12,051 nt of DNA, taken from contig JAITDQ010000177.1 in NCBI GenBank assembly GCA_031282485.1, positions 1 to 12,051 on the forward strand, written 5' to 3'. The position numbers and the translations under genes were made by a program. The notes beneath the pieces were generated by a model. It had not been told where the DNA came from, did no database searches, and saw only the letters and a program-made list of their open reading frames with translations. The stretch's first letter is position 1. Each line of letters opens with the position of its first letter. The DNA is from Tannerella sp. (lineage in GTDB: Bacteria > Bacteroidota > Bacteroidia > Bacteroidales > Tannerellaceae). Below are positions 1-6,604 of this stretch, in pieces.

Positions 1-506
1 GAAGCTTGGAAACGATGCACCATTACCGGTTTTCCCGCCATATTTTTCTCCTGCAAAACACGGCGTCCCTCATCGAACGTACGTTTTATATCCCGGAGAT
101 TTTCCCGGGCAACAACCTCCGTCCCCAGTTTTTCCGCAATACTCATAACGGACTGTTCGATTGTTTCATAACTGTAATCGGTATTTACATACAGCAATTT
201 ATCTTCCGGGATATTCAATCCTTTCTTTAACCGTTCCGCCATCACCTCATATCCGGCGTAAACAATGATTTCAGCTTTCATGATTTCAGGGATATCACCC
301 GGACGCAATTCGTATTCGGACGGATGTTCCATCTCAAACGGCGCCAGCACTACAACGTCCTCCGCTCCTGCCGCTTCCGCAAAGGCTGCCGTCCAGCCGG
401 TCGTTGCCACGACAACGTTTCGCCCCGCTCCGTCCGGAGCCTTCCCTCCCCGGCACGAGGCTAAAATAAGTGCCGGACAAACAATCCATAAACAAACTTT
501 TTTCAT
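1..506 (-). CDS. ZnuA-like metal-binding lipoprotein of an ABC importer (partial, C-terminus off the left edge)
   Basis: I translated this open frame directly: about 168 codons from the ATG at 506-504, running off the window edge. It starts with a short lipoprotein signal peptide whose lipobox is L-A-S-C, with Cys18 the lipidated residue. The mature part begins with VVVATTGWTAAFAEAAGAED, the usual opening strand and helix of the cluster A-I (ZnuA/TroA/PsaA) solute-binding fold. His61 in EHPSEYELRP sits where the family has its first metal ligand (the PHxYEP region). His164 in VMVHRFQ sits where the second ligand (the HDAF region) would be. The third and fourth ligands lie beyond the window. 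The ATG overlaps the permease stop as ATGA, so the two are translationally coupled. By family this protein captures Zn, Mn or Fe at the membrane surface and delivers it to the permease. The sequence is divergent: the usual acidic/His-rich loop is not visible. The metal is therefore not assigned. Confidence 0.85.
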   Translation of the reverse strand, partial: MKKVCLWIVCPALILASCRGGKAPDGAGRNVVVATTGWTAAFAEAAGAEDVVVLAPFEMEHPSEYELRPGDIPEIMKAEIIVYAGYEVMAERLKKGLNIPEDKLLYVNTDYSYETIEQSVMSIAEKLGTEVVARENLRDIKRTFDEGRRVLQEKNMAGKPVMVHRFQA

Positions 507-1300
507 TTCCGTCTGATAATAAAAATAACAACAAAAACCACTGAGGCCAGTGCAGCAATAGCCGAACTGGCCGGAATATCAAGAATCAATGCAAGAAAAA
601 ATCCGCCCGTGGCGAACAGCCCGCCCCACAGCGAAGCCCCGGCAAGCACGCCCCGCAGACTCTTTGCATGAAAAGTAGCAACCAGCGCCGGCAGCAGCAG
701 CAACGCATCGAGCAGCAGCGCCCCGATTATTTTCATCGCCATGGCTACCGTCAACGCGGTGAGCAATACAATCGCATAATACAGAAAACGCTCATTAACA
801 CCCGACGTATAGGCTATTTCCCTGTCGAAAAAGAACGCCTGCAGTTTGCGGTAATAAAACAGCTGAAACGCGACAAGCAAAAATGAAAACACGATTACCG
901 CAATCACTTCCTCCCATGTCGACGTATAAAGGCTTCCCCACAAAAGCGACAGCGTATCTTTCGCCTGCACATTGAACCTGTATACAAGAATAAAGGCAAG
1001 CGATATGGATATGACCATAAAAAAGGAGCTTATGTACCCGGCGTCTATCCGGAGGGAACGCGACGCCTTCGTCATAAATAAAACGAGCAGCAGGTTCACC
1101 GCTATGGTCGTAATAAAAGGATTCCATGAAAAAGACAAGGCGATGGCACCTCCAAGTATCGCGCCGTGCATTAGCATAAAACGCAGCGGGAGCAGGTTGA
1201 GACGCAGCAGGTAAACGCCTGTGAGCGGAAAGGAAATCCCGGCGACAACCAGCAGGATCAATCCTTTGATTATGGGAGAAAGCGTCAGCAATTCTAACAT
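503..1300 (-). CDS. ABC-3 family (ZnuB/MntB-like) metal ABC transporter permease
   Basis: A 265-residue, very hydrophobic inner-membrane protein with about eight or more predicted membrane segments (for example near residues 10-30, 40-60, 62-78, 90-108, 130-150, 172-210, 216-240 and 245-262). Family landmarks are present. MHGAILGG at 44-51 replaces the usual SHAxLPG, and FFDREIAYTSGVN (about 157-169) matches the FDPExAxxxGVN coupling region. ALLLDALLLLPALVA (194-208) matches the late GxLLVxALLILPAATA segment. I chose the ATG at 1300 and not the longer frame opening at 1351, because AAAGGAGG (plus-strand 1307-1314) stands six bases upstream and this start gives a normal family length. The start overlaps the ATPase stop by 7 bases and the stop overlaps the binding-protein start by 4, so it belongs to the same transcript. 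It should form the translocation channel for a divalent metal, driven by the ATPase next door. The altered HAxLPG motif makes it a divergent branch of the family. Confidence 0.9.
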   Translation of the reverse strand: MLELLTLSPIIKGLILLVVAGISFPLTGVYLLRLNLLPLRFMLMHGAILGGAIALSFSWNPFITTIAVNLLLVLFMTKASRSLRIDAGYISSFFMVISISLAFILVYRFNVQAKDTLSLLWGSLYTSTWEEVIAVIVFSFLLVAFQLFYYRKLQAFFFDREIAYTSGVNERFLYYAIVLLTALTVAMAMKIIGALLLDALLLLPALVATFHAKSLRGVLAGASLWGGLFATGGFFLALILDIPASSAIAALASVVFVVIFIIRRK

Positions 1301-2337
1301 AACCGGCCTCCTTTCAGTTCTTTCCTGTTCCATGCCAACTGCTCTATCCATGCCATGTCATGCGAAACCATTAATATGGTAGGCGCCTCATTATAACAAA
1401 GTTCCCGCAACAAAACATGCAAGTCACCTTTCCCCTCCACGTCTAAGAAAGACGTTGGTTCGTCAAACAGCAGGACTTTTGCGTGCTGGCACAGGCAACG
1501 CGCCAGCGAAACGCGCTGTTTCTCCCCGCCCGACAAAGAATGATACGAACGCCTGAGCAAATTGAAACATCCCGTACGGCGCATGGCTATTTCCACATGA
1601 TATTCAATCTCCGAAGCCGGCATCCGGCATCCGGCAAGCCCTATTGAAACTACTTCGCCGGCCGATACGGGAAACGTGTTTTTTATATTTTCCTGATGAA
1701 CATAAGCCGTATGAACGCGGTTACGCACCCATTCTTTCGTCCCGACCCGGAAGTCGCCGATTCTTACAACGCCGCTTACCGGCGTCACAAGTCCGAGCAT
1801 ACATTTCAGCAAAGTCGTTTTACCCGCGCCGTTCGCGCCGTGTATAACCATCTGTTCGCCGGCAGAAAGCGTAAGATTCAGTCCGTTCAGCACAGTACGC
1901 GAATCAACCGCCACGGAAACATCTTCTAACTGAACGGGCAAGCCCTCTACCCTTCCGGCGCGTTTACGCAAAAAAAGCCAGGCGTCCTCAACCGACATGT
2001 CATCGTCAATTAAATATTCCGTGCGGCAGTCTATGTGTTCCACCGCCCGGTCATAGGAATATTCAACTCCTGCGCGTTCAAACACAGGCATCGCGCGTTT
2101 GCTTATCAGTTCTATCCGGCACTTTTTGATGCCGAGATACACAATCATACAAGCCGCAGCCTTACCCGCTATCTTGTCGTGAAGAAACAGTTCTCCGGCA
2201 GGCAGCTGTTTTTTCCGTAAAAAATCATATAATTCAAAAAGAGGATGAAGCCAGTGGGCATCACTGGTAAACACTACATTGTTCCGGCAAGTTATAATTA
2301 ACGAATGTTCCACACAACAGATTATTTGGAAAGTCAA
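1294..2337 (-). CDS. Metal-type ABC transporter ATPase with N-terminal DUF1893 domain
   Basis: A 347-residue fusion. Residues about 9-115 match DUF1893 (the TM1506 family, deaminase-like fold). The cues are VVFTSDAHWLHPLFELYDFL, then HDKIAGKAAACMIVYLGIKK (53-72), LISKRAMPVFERAGVEYSYD, and a closing helix after SVEDAW. Residues about 135-347 are a complete ABC ATPase: Walker A GANGAGKT (167-174), Q-loop Q215, signature LSGGEKQ (268-274), Walker B with D292-E293, and switch H326. The ATPase half resembles ZnuC/MntB-type subunits and should power the adjacent permease. The function of DUF1893 is unknown; here it could sense a ligand or regulate the motor. The copy lacks the Cys-Pro-Met-Glu stretch I recall from stand-alone members. 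The predicted start is TTG, overlapping the regulator stop as TTGA. A GTG nine codons in (2313-2311) is an alternative and keeps the whole domain. The downstream permease overlaps by 7 bases. Confidence 0.88.
   Translation of the reverse strand: MTFQIICCVEHSLIITCRNNVVFTSDAHWLHPLFELYDFLRKKQLPAGELFLHDKIAGKAAACMIVYLGIKKCRIELISKRAMPVFERAGVEYSYDRAVEHIDCRTEYLIDDDMSVEDAWLFLRKRAGRVEGLPVQLEDVSVAVDSRTVLNGLNLTLSAGEQMVIHGANGAGKTTLLKCMLGLVTPVSGVVRIGDFRVGTKEWVRNRVHTAYVHQENIKNTFPVSAGEVVSIGLAGCRMPASEIEYHVEIAMRRTGCFNLLRRSYHSLSGGEKQRVSLARCLCQHAKVLLFDEPTSFLDVEGKGDLHVLLRELCYNEAPTILMVSHDMAWIEQLAWNRKELKGGRLC
1307..1314 (-). promoter_or_regulatory. Shine-Dalgarno sequence of the permease
   Basis: The minus strand reads AAAGGAGG six bases before the ATG at 1300. 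It decides the permease start against the upstream alternative at 1351. It lies inside the last codons of the ATPase gene, as expected for coupled genes. Confidence 0.75.
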
Positions 2338-3035
2338 CCCCTGCGACTTACTTTGCGCAACCGTTCCTCATCGATGATTTTAATTTTCCTCCCGTCCACA
2401 GCGATAATGCGTTCGGACACAAAGATCGAAAGCGTACGAATCGCGTTCGAAGTTGTCATATTCGAGAGGTTAGCCAGTTCCTCCCGCGAGAGGTAAATGC
2501 TTATCGTAGCGCCGTCTTCCTCCAGTCCGTAGCTGTCGCGCAAATACAGTAACGATTCCGCCAGCCGGCCGCGTATATGTTTTTGCGTAAGGGTCACCGT
2601 CCGTTCATCCGCAATTCCCAAATCCGTCGACAATTGCCGTATGAAAAACATCGCAAGATTGGGATTTCCGCAGATAAGATTTTCGACAACGGTCATCGGG
2701 ATGATGCAAATGGAGGAAGCCTCAAAAGCCGAAGCGTTTGTCCGGTAAAGCTCCTGTGCGAATGCCGCCCGGTAAGCAAAATACTGGATAGGCTTTATCA
2801 TGCGGATAATCTGACTGCGACCGCCCACCCCATCCTTATAAATCTTAACCTTGCCTTTCAGAAGACACATCATATCCATCGGTTCATCACCTTCGCAATA
2901 AATCATTTCATTCTTTTTAAAGTTTTGAATCTTGGAATTACTGCGCAATATGTCCCGTTCTTCTTCCGTAAGAACTCTCCAGACCTCTGATAAACTGGTC
3001 GATAAATCTATTATTCTTTTTTCCTGCTTTACCAC
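2334..3035 (-). CDS. Crp/Fnr-family transcriptional regulator
   Basis: A 233-residue protein with the two-domain Crp/Fnr layout. It has an N-terminal cyclic-nucleotide-type beta roll (about 35-130, including GDEPMDMMCLLKGKVKIYKD), a connecting dimer helix (about 125-150), and a C-terminal winged helix. Helix-turn-helix residues are about 183-205 (LSREELANLSNMTTSNAIRT). The GExxL...RSA phosphate-binding cassette of true cAMP receptors is not recognisable. The N-terminal cysteine triad of oxygen-sensing FNR is also absent: the cysteines are only C47, C57, C110 and C122. The effector is therefore unknown. The predicted start is GTG at 3035; an upstream ATG at 3051 is out of frame. A Bacteroidota-type promoter lies 29-36 bases upstream. 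The stop overlaps the start of the DUF1893-ATPase by 4 bases, so it probably regulates its own transporter operon, though this is inferred from position only. Confidence 0.9.
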   Translation of the reverse strand: MVKQEKRIIDLSTSLSEVWRVLTEEERDILRSNSKIQNFKKNEMIYCEGDEPMDMMCLLKGKVKIYKDGVGGRSQIIRMIKPIQYFAYRAAFAQELYRTNASAFEASSICIIPMTVVENLICGNPNLAMFFIRQLSTDLGIADERTVTLTQKHIRGRLAESLLYLRDSYGLEEDGATISIYLSREELANLSNMTTSNAIRTLSIFVSERIIAVDGRKIKIIDEERLRKVSRRG

Positions 3036-3063
3036 GATTGTTAAATAACATACTTACAAAGCA

Positions 3064-3071
3064 CAAATGTA
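3064..3071 (-). promoter_or_regulatory. Promoter -7 element of the regulator-transporter operon
   Basis: The minus strand reads TACATTTG, an exact match to the Bacteroidota -7 consensus TAnnTTTG. A TTTTT run about 18 bases upstream (plus-strand 3090-3094) is a fair -33 candidate. Transcription would begin near 3057, giving a leader of about 22 bases before the GTG at 3035. It lies in the AT-rich 131-bp gap after uvrB, so the cassette need not depend on readthrough from uvrB. Confidence 0.6.
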
Positions 3072-3072
3072 C

Positions 3073-3080
3073 AACATGTT
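3073..3080. promoter_or_regulatory. Candidate operator: palindrome beside the operon promoter
   Basis: AACATGTT is a perfect 8-bp palindrome lying one base upstream of the -7 element of the Crp/Fnr operon. A protein bound there would cover the promoter spacer, which would suit autorepression. Such a short dyad can occur by chance. Confidence 0.25.
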
Positions 3081-3166
3081 TTCGAATTGAAAAAGTATTT
3101 TTAAGAAAATTATTTATTCTGCTTCCGGCGGTCTGTCTGCCGTAATGCCTTTGGTATATTTTGACT

Positions 3167-5197
3167 TCATTTCTTTGCCTCCTTCTTCGCCAGCATCTCC
3201 TGCAATTTTATCATTTCGTCGCGATATTGCGCCGCTTCCAGAAATTCAAGTTTTTTAGCCGCTTCCATCATCTGTTTCCTCACACGTTCGATAGCCCGCT
3301 CCAACTGCCCGCGATTCATATAATTGACAACAGGATCGGCCACAAGCGACAGTTCATTTTCTACATAAGCATATTCTTCGACCGGTTTCGGCTTTGTCTC
3401 GCCCAGGATTGACGCCGTGTTCCGCACTATCTGTCGAGGCGTAATGCCGTGCTTTTCATTATAAGCCAGCTGTTTCTCCCGGCGGCGGTTTGTTTCTTCG
3501 ATAGTCTGCTTCATACTTTCGGTCATGGTATCTGCATAAAAAATCACTTTCCCGTGAATATTACGCGCTGCCCGGCCGGCCGTCTGCGTCAACGAACGGC
3601 GCGAACGCAAAAAACCTTCCTTATCCGCATCAAGTATGGCCACCAGCGACACCGAAGGCAGGTCAAGGCCTTCACGCAGAAGATTGACGCCTACAAGCAC
3701 ATCGAAAAGTCCGTTCCGCAATTCATCCATGATACGCACACGCTCCAGTGTCTCCACATCGCTGTGGATATATTCGCAACGCACCCCCATGCGGGTCAGA
3801 TAACTCGTAAGCTCTTCCGCCATACGTTTTGTAAGTGTCGTGACCAGCGTCCGCTCTTCAATCGCCGCACGCTGTTCGATTTCTTCCATCAGATCGTCAA
3901 TCTGATTAAGCGAAGGGCGTATCTCTATCACCGGATCGAGCAAACCCGTCGGCCTTATCACCTGATCGACAATGACTCCCTCGCTTTTCTCAAGTTCATA
4001 GTCCGCCGGCGTTGCGCTTACATAGATAACATTAGGCGTAAGTACTTCAAACTCATCGAAGGTAAGCGGACGGTTATCCCGCGCTGCCGGCAAACGGAAA
4101 CCGTATTCCACCAGCGTGTTTTTACGCGAGCGGTCGCCGCCGTACATGGCGCGGATTTGCGGAATCGTAACATGACTCTCGTCGATAACCAGCAGGTAAT
4201 CATCCGGGAAATAATCAAGCAGGCAATAAGGGCGTTCGCCTTCCTTGCGGCCGTCAAAGTAACGTGAATAATTTTCAATCCCCGCACAGTGTCCCAGTTC
4301 CTGTATCATTTCCATATCAAACGTAACACGTTCGCGCAAACGTTTTGCTTCGAGCGGTTTACCGGCGTTCTCAAAAAAGTCCACCTGCGTTCCCAAATCT
4401 ACGGCAATCTCTCCCAACGCCATTTTTATACGATCATGCGTCGTGACAAACAAATTCGTAGGATACACATTAAGCGACGCCTGTTCGTCATATTCATATC
4501 CGGTCTGAGGATTAAACGATGAAATGCGTTCTATCTCATCGCCCCAAAATTCGATTCGGTAAGCGACGCCGTCATATCCTTCTATCGCCGGGAACACGTC
4601 GACGGTATCGCCGTTCACACGAAAACATCCGCTGCGAAAATCAATTTTATTATTCACATACAAGGCATCCACAAAACGTCGCAGCAATTTATCCCGTGAG
4701 ATATTCATCCCTTTTTCGACATATACAGCCTGTTCGGCAAAAGCGCGGGGGTCGGCCATACCGTAAATACACGATACGGACGAAACGACAATGACGTCGC
4801 GCCGTCCCGAAAGCAACGAAGCCGTAGCCCGGAGCCGCAGTTTGTCGATTTCCTCATTTATGGCAAGGTCTTTTTCGATATACGTATCCGTCGTAGGGAT
4901 ATACGCTTCCGGCTGATAATAATCATAATACGAAACGAAATATTCCACCGCATTATGCGGGAAAAAGCCTTTAAATTCGCCGTACAACTGTGCGGCCAGC
5001 GTTTTATTATGGCTCAGAACCAGCGTCGGGCGCTGCATCTTTTCTATAACATTTGCGATTGTAAAGGTTTTCCCCGACCCCGTAACACCAAGCAAGGTCT
5101 GGTAAGGCCTCCCCTCGTTGAGGCCTTCAACAAGCGCTTTTATTGCCTCCGGCTGGTCGCCGGTCGGTTTAAACGGTGATATTATCTCAAAAATCAT
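3167..5197 (-). CDS. uvrB: UvrABC excinuclease subunit B
   Basis: A 676-residue protein of normal UvrB length. UvrB is the damage-verifying helicase-like subunit of cytoplasmic nucleotide excision repair: it is loaded by UvrA and then recruits UvrC for incision. Visible motifs: Walker A GVTGSGKT (37-44); the beta-hairpin segment around YYDYYQPEAYIPTTDTYIEK (90-109) that threads between the strands; the DESH box (339-342); VSATP (393-397); TLTKRMAEEL (454-463); motif V GVNLLREGLDLP (503-514); motif VI QTAGRAARN (538-546); and a C-terminal UVR domain (about 628-672) that contacts UvrC. No key residue is missing. The ATG at 5197 is supported by a strong Shine-Dalgarno sequence. It lies 48 bp downstream of the glycosyltransferase and may be partly co-transcribed with it, but it has its own -7 element. 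Confidence 0.98.
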   Translation of the reverse strand: MIFEIISPFKPTGDQPEAIKALVEGLNEGRPYQTLLGVTGSGKTFTIANVIEKMQRPTLVLSHNKTLAAQLYGEFKGFFPHNAVEYFVSYYDYYQPEAYIPTTDTYIEKDLAINEEIDKLRLRATASLLSGRRDVIVVSSVSCIYGMADPRAFAEQAVYVEKGMNISRDKLLRRFVDALYVNNKIDFRSGCFRVNGDTVDVFPAIEGYDGVAYRIEFWGDEIERISSFNPQTGYEYDEQASLNVYPTNLFVTTHDRIKMALGEIAVDLGTQVDFFENAGKPLEAKRLRERVTFDMEMIQELGHCAGIENYSRYFDGRKEGERPYCLLDYFPDDYLLVIDESHVTIPQIRAMYGGDRSRKNTLVEYGFRLPAARDNRPLTFDEFEVLTPNVIYVSATPADYELEKSEGVIVDQVIRPTGLLDPVIEIRPSLNQIDDLMEEIEQRAAIEERTLVTTLTKRMAEELTSYLTRMGVRCEYIHSDVETLERVRIMDELRNGLFDVLVGVNLLREGLDLPSVSLVAILDADKEGFLRSRRSLTQTAGRAARNIHGKVIFYADTMTESMKQTIEETNRRREKQLAYNEKHGITPRQIVRNTASILGETKPKPVEEYAYVENELSLVADPVVNYMNRGQLERAIERVRKQMMEAAKKLEFLEAAQYRDEMIKLQEMLAKKEAKK

Positions 5198-5200
5198 TCA

Positions 5201-5210
5201 CTCCTCCTTT
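5201..5210 (-). promoter_or_regulatory. Shine-Dalgarno sequence of uvrB
   Basis: The minus strand reads AAAGGAGGAG just before the ATG at 5197. This is an unusually good anti-SD match for Bacteroidota, where such sites are often weak or absent, and it fixes the uvrB start. Confidence 0.7.
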
Positions 5211-5220
5211 CTTAAATGCG

Positions 5221-5228
5221 CAAAGATA
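5221..5228 (-). promoter_or_regulatory. uvrB promoter -7 element
   Basis: The minus strand reads TATCTTTG, an exact match to TAnnTTTG, 24 bases before the uvrB ATG. The best -33 candidate is a TTG at plus-strand 5251-5253, 22 bases further upstream inside the last codons of the glycosyltransferase gene. That is a slightly long spacing. No LexA-like box was recognised. Confidence 0.55.
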
Positions 5229-5245
5229 CAAATCTATTTTCAAAT

Positions 5246-6481
5246 TCAGACAACGTTTATATCCAGCATCGTTATGGCTTCATATAAATCGTCCGTTTCG
5301 CCGATGCCGTAACGGTTTAGCAGGATTTTTCCGGCTTCCCGGACGTCAATTGGCGGGTAAGCGTCGCTGTTATTAAATGTATTCAGGAACTTGACGACAA
5401 AAAAGGCGTCGAATTTGTCATACATCCGTTTCACAAACGTTTCGGATGAGGCCGAACAGGTACGACATTCTGCCAGTGTTTCATCGAACAGTTTGTCGCC
5501 GATATGGTTCATTATCTCCGGCGGAATCTTTTCTTTCCGGTCTGCATGTTCCATTGCGGGAAACAGTTCATAAAAAGTTTTCAACAGGCGGAACAGTTCA
5601 AAATTGTACACCGTATACCGCCCTTCCGCCAGAATATGACGGACAGACGGGCCGGTACCGAACGGGACACGGTTTGAAACACGCGGGGAAGGGAAAACAA
5701 TCCGGCTCATGACTTCATGAACGGGATGCATCTTGACGGCTTTCTGCAAGAAATAGAAGTCTTCTCCACCTTGCCTCGGAGCCATTCCGCCAAGTTGGGC
5801 ATAAGCGCCGGCGCGTATGGCAAAGCACGAACCGATCGTATGAACGGCAAACGGGAAGTTAAATGTTTTCAGCGCCAGACGATAGTATCGGAGGTATATC
5901 TCATACAGTTTGCAGGCCTGTATGACGTTTCCGGGATACTTTCCCGTATCGTAGTCATGCCGGAACTGGAACGTAAAACATTTTGCCCGGCTTATGCCCG
6001 AAGCTTTTTCTATTTCCTGAAAATAGTTTTTCGCAACCAGCGTATCGGCATCAAGCGAAACGATAAGGCCGCTGGGCCTGTCTATGGCGGCAAATCGCCT
6101 TAACGCTTCGTCCATAGCCGTTTTCCGGGCAAAACCTACTCCGGCTTTCTTCCTTACGGTTTCCTCAACAAGTATCGGCAACAGCCGGAAGTTTTTATAA
6201 AATCCCGCTTCCGCTTTCCGTTTCAGTCCGTCGAATATCATCCTGTTCCTCGAAACTATATCCGGCGGCGTTGTCTCCCCGGAATTTACATTCACAATGA
6301 CTTCGATTCCGGCACGTATGGCATCGGCACATTCCAATGAATCCAGCGTGCTGAAAACAAATTCATCATCCATGCACGGTATGATAACAACGACGCCCAG
6401 CCTTTCGTCCGGTTTATCATCAAAAAAAGGCGGAAGCGATTTATACCTTTTAAAATAGTGTGTTACAAAATCTTTATCCAT
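5246..6481 (-). CDS. Family 2 (GT-A fold) glycosyltransferase
   Basis: A 411-residue protein without an obvious signal peptide or membrane segment, so probably cytoplasmic or peripherally membrane-bound. The N-terminal GT-A fold is visible as VVVIIPCMDDE (30-40). The sugar-nucleotide/metal-binding DxD motif is in VSLDADTLVA (D144, D146). An acceptor-side region HTIGSCFAIRAGAY (214-227) is followed by GGEDFYFLQK (238-247), where E240-D241 fits the catalytic ED of family 2 inverting enzymes. The C-terminal 130 residues carry no motif I recognise. The family transfers sugars from nucleotide donors to polysaccharide, lipid or protein acceptors; donor and acceptor cannot be read here. It is not in a polysaccharide cluster, since its neighbours are uvrB and a NigD-like lipoprotein. 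The start is the ATG at 6481; no good Shine-Dalgarno sequence is visible. Confidence 0.88.
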   Translation of the reverse strand: MDKDFVTHYFKRYKSLPPFFDDKPDERLGVVVIIPCMDDEFVFSTLDSLECADAIRAGIEVIVNVNSGETTPPDIVSRNRMIFDGLKRKAEAGFYKNFRLLPILVEETVRKKAGVGFARKTAMDEALRRFAAIDRPSGLIVSLDADTLVAKNYFQEIEKASGISRAKCFTFQFRHDYDTGKYPGNVIQACKLYEIYLRYYRLALKTFNFPFAVHTIGSCFAIRAGAYAQLGGMAPRQGGEDFYFLQKAVKMHPVHEVMSRIVFPSPRVSNRVPFGTGPSVRHILAEGRYTVYNFELFRLLKTFYELFPAMEHADRKEKIPPEIMNHIGDKLFDETLAECRTCSASSETFVKRMYDKFDAFFVVKFLNTFNNSDAYPPIDVREAGKILLNRYGIGETDDLYEAITMLDINVV

Positions 6482-6511
6482 ATTTCAAACAGCCGTCTCC
6501 GAACAGCGCGG

Positions 6512-6519
6512 TAAAGATA
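6512..6519 (-). promoter_or_regulatory. Possible promoter -7 element of the glycosyltransferase gene
   Basis: The minus strand reads TATCTTTA, one base off TAnnTTTG, 30 bases before the ATG at 6481. It begins one base after the T-run of the upstream terminator, so transcription would restart directly after the previous unit ends. The -33 region would fall inside the terminator hairpin. Confidence 0.4.
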
Positions 6520-6560
6520 CAAAAAAATATCCGGAGAAGTACCACTACTTTTCCGGATAT
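6520..6560 (-). terminator. Rho-independent terminator of the NigD-like gene
   Basis: A 14-bp stem pairs 6527-6540 with 6547-6560, with one G-U-type mismatch and a six-base loop (6541-6546). On the minus strand the hairpin is followed by an uninterrupted run of seven T. The plus-strand side lacks a T-run, so it terminates minus-strand transcription coming from the NigD-like gene, whose stop is about 45 bases upstream. Confidence 0.85.
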
Positions 6561-6604
6561 ATATACACCCCCAATATATGCAGTATGTTTACTAATTTAA
6601 AATA

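Noticed and set aside
675..725. Repeated GCAGCAGCAG pattern resembling a trinucleotide repeat
   Set aside because: It is the reverse complement of CTG leucine codons in a Leu-rich membrane segment of the permease; explained by the protein sequence.
1301..1351. Longer permease start at 1351
   Set aside because: The added 17 residues are charged and unlike the family, and would overlap the ATPase gene by 58 bases; the ATG at 1300 has a strong Shine-Dalgarno sequence.
1617..1640. Direct repeat of CATCCGG inside the ATPase gene
   Set aside because: Only two 7-base copies within an intact coding frame; likely chance.
3121..3166. Possible terminator hairpin after uvrB (CGGC...GCCG on the minus strand)
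   Set aside because: The stem is only four base pairs with a nine-base loop, and no T-run follows directly; too weak to call.
3449..4267. A 272-codon open frame on the plus strand opposite uvrB
   Set aside because: It lies fully antisense to an unambiguous uvrB and its translation resembles no protein family; a shadow frame.
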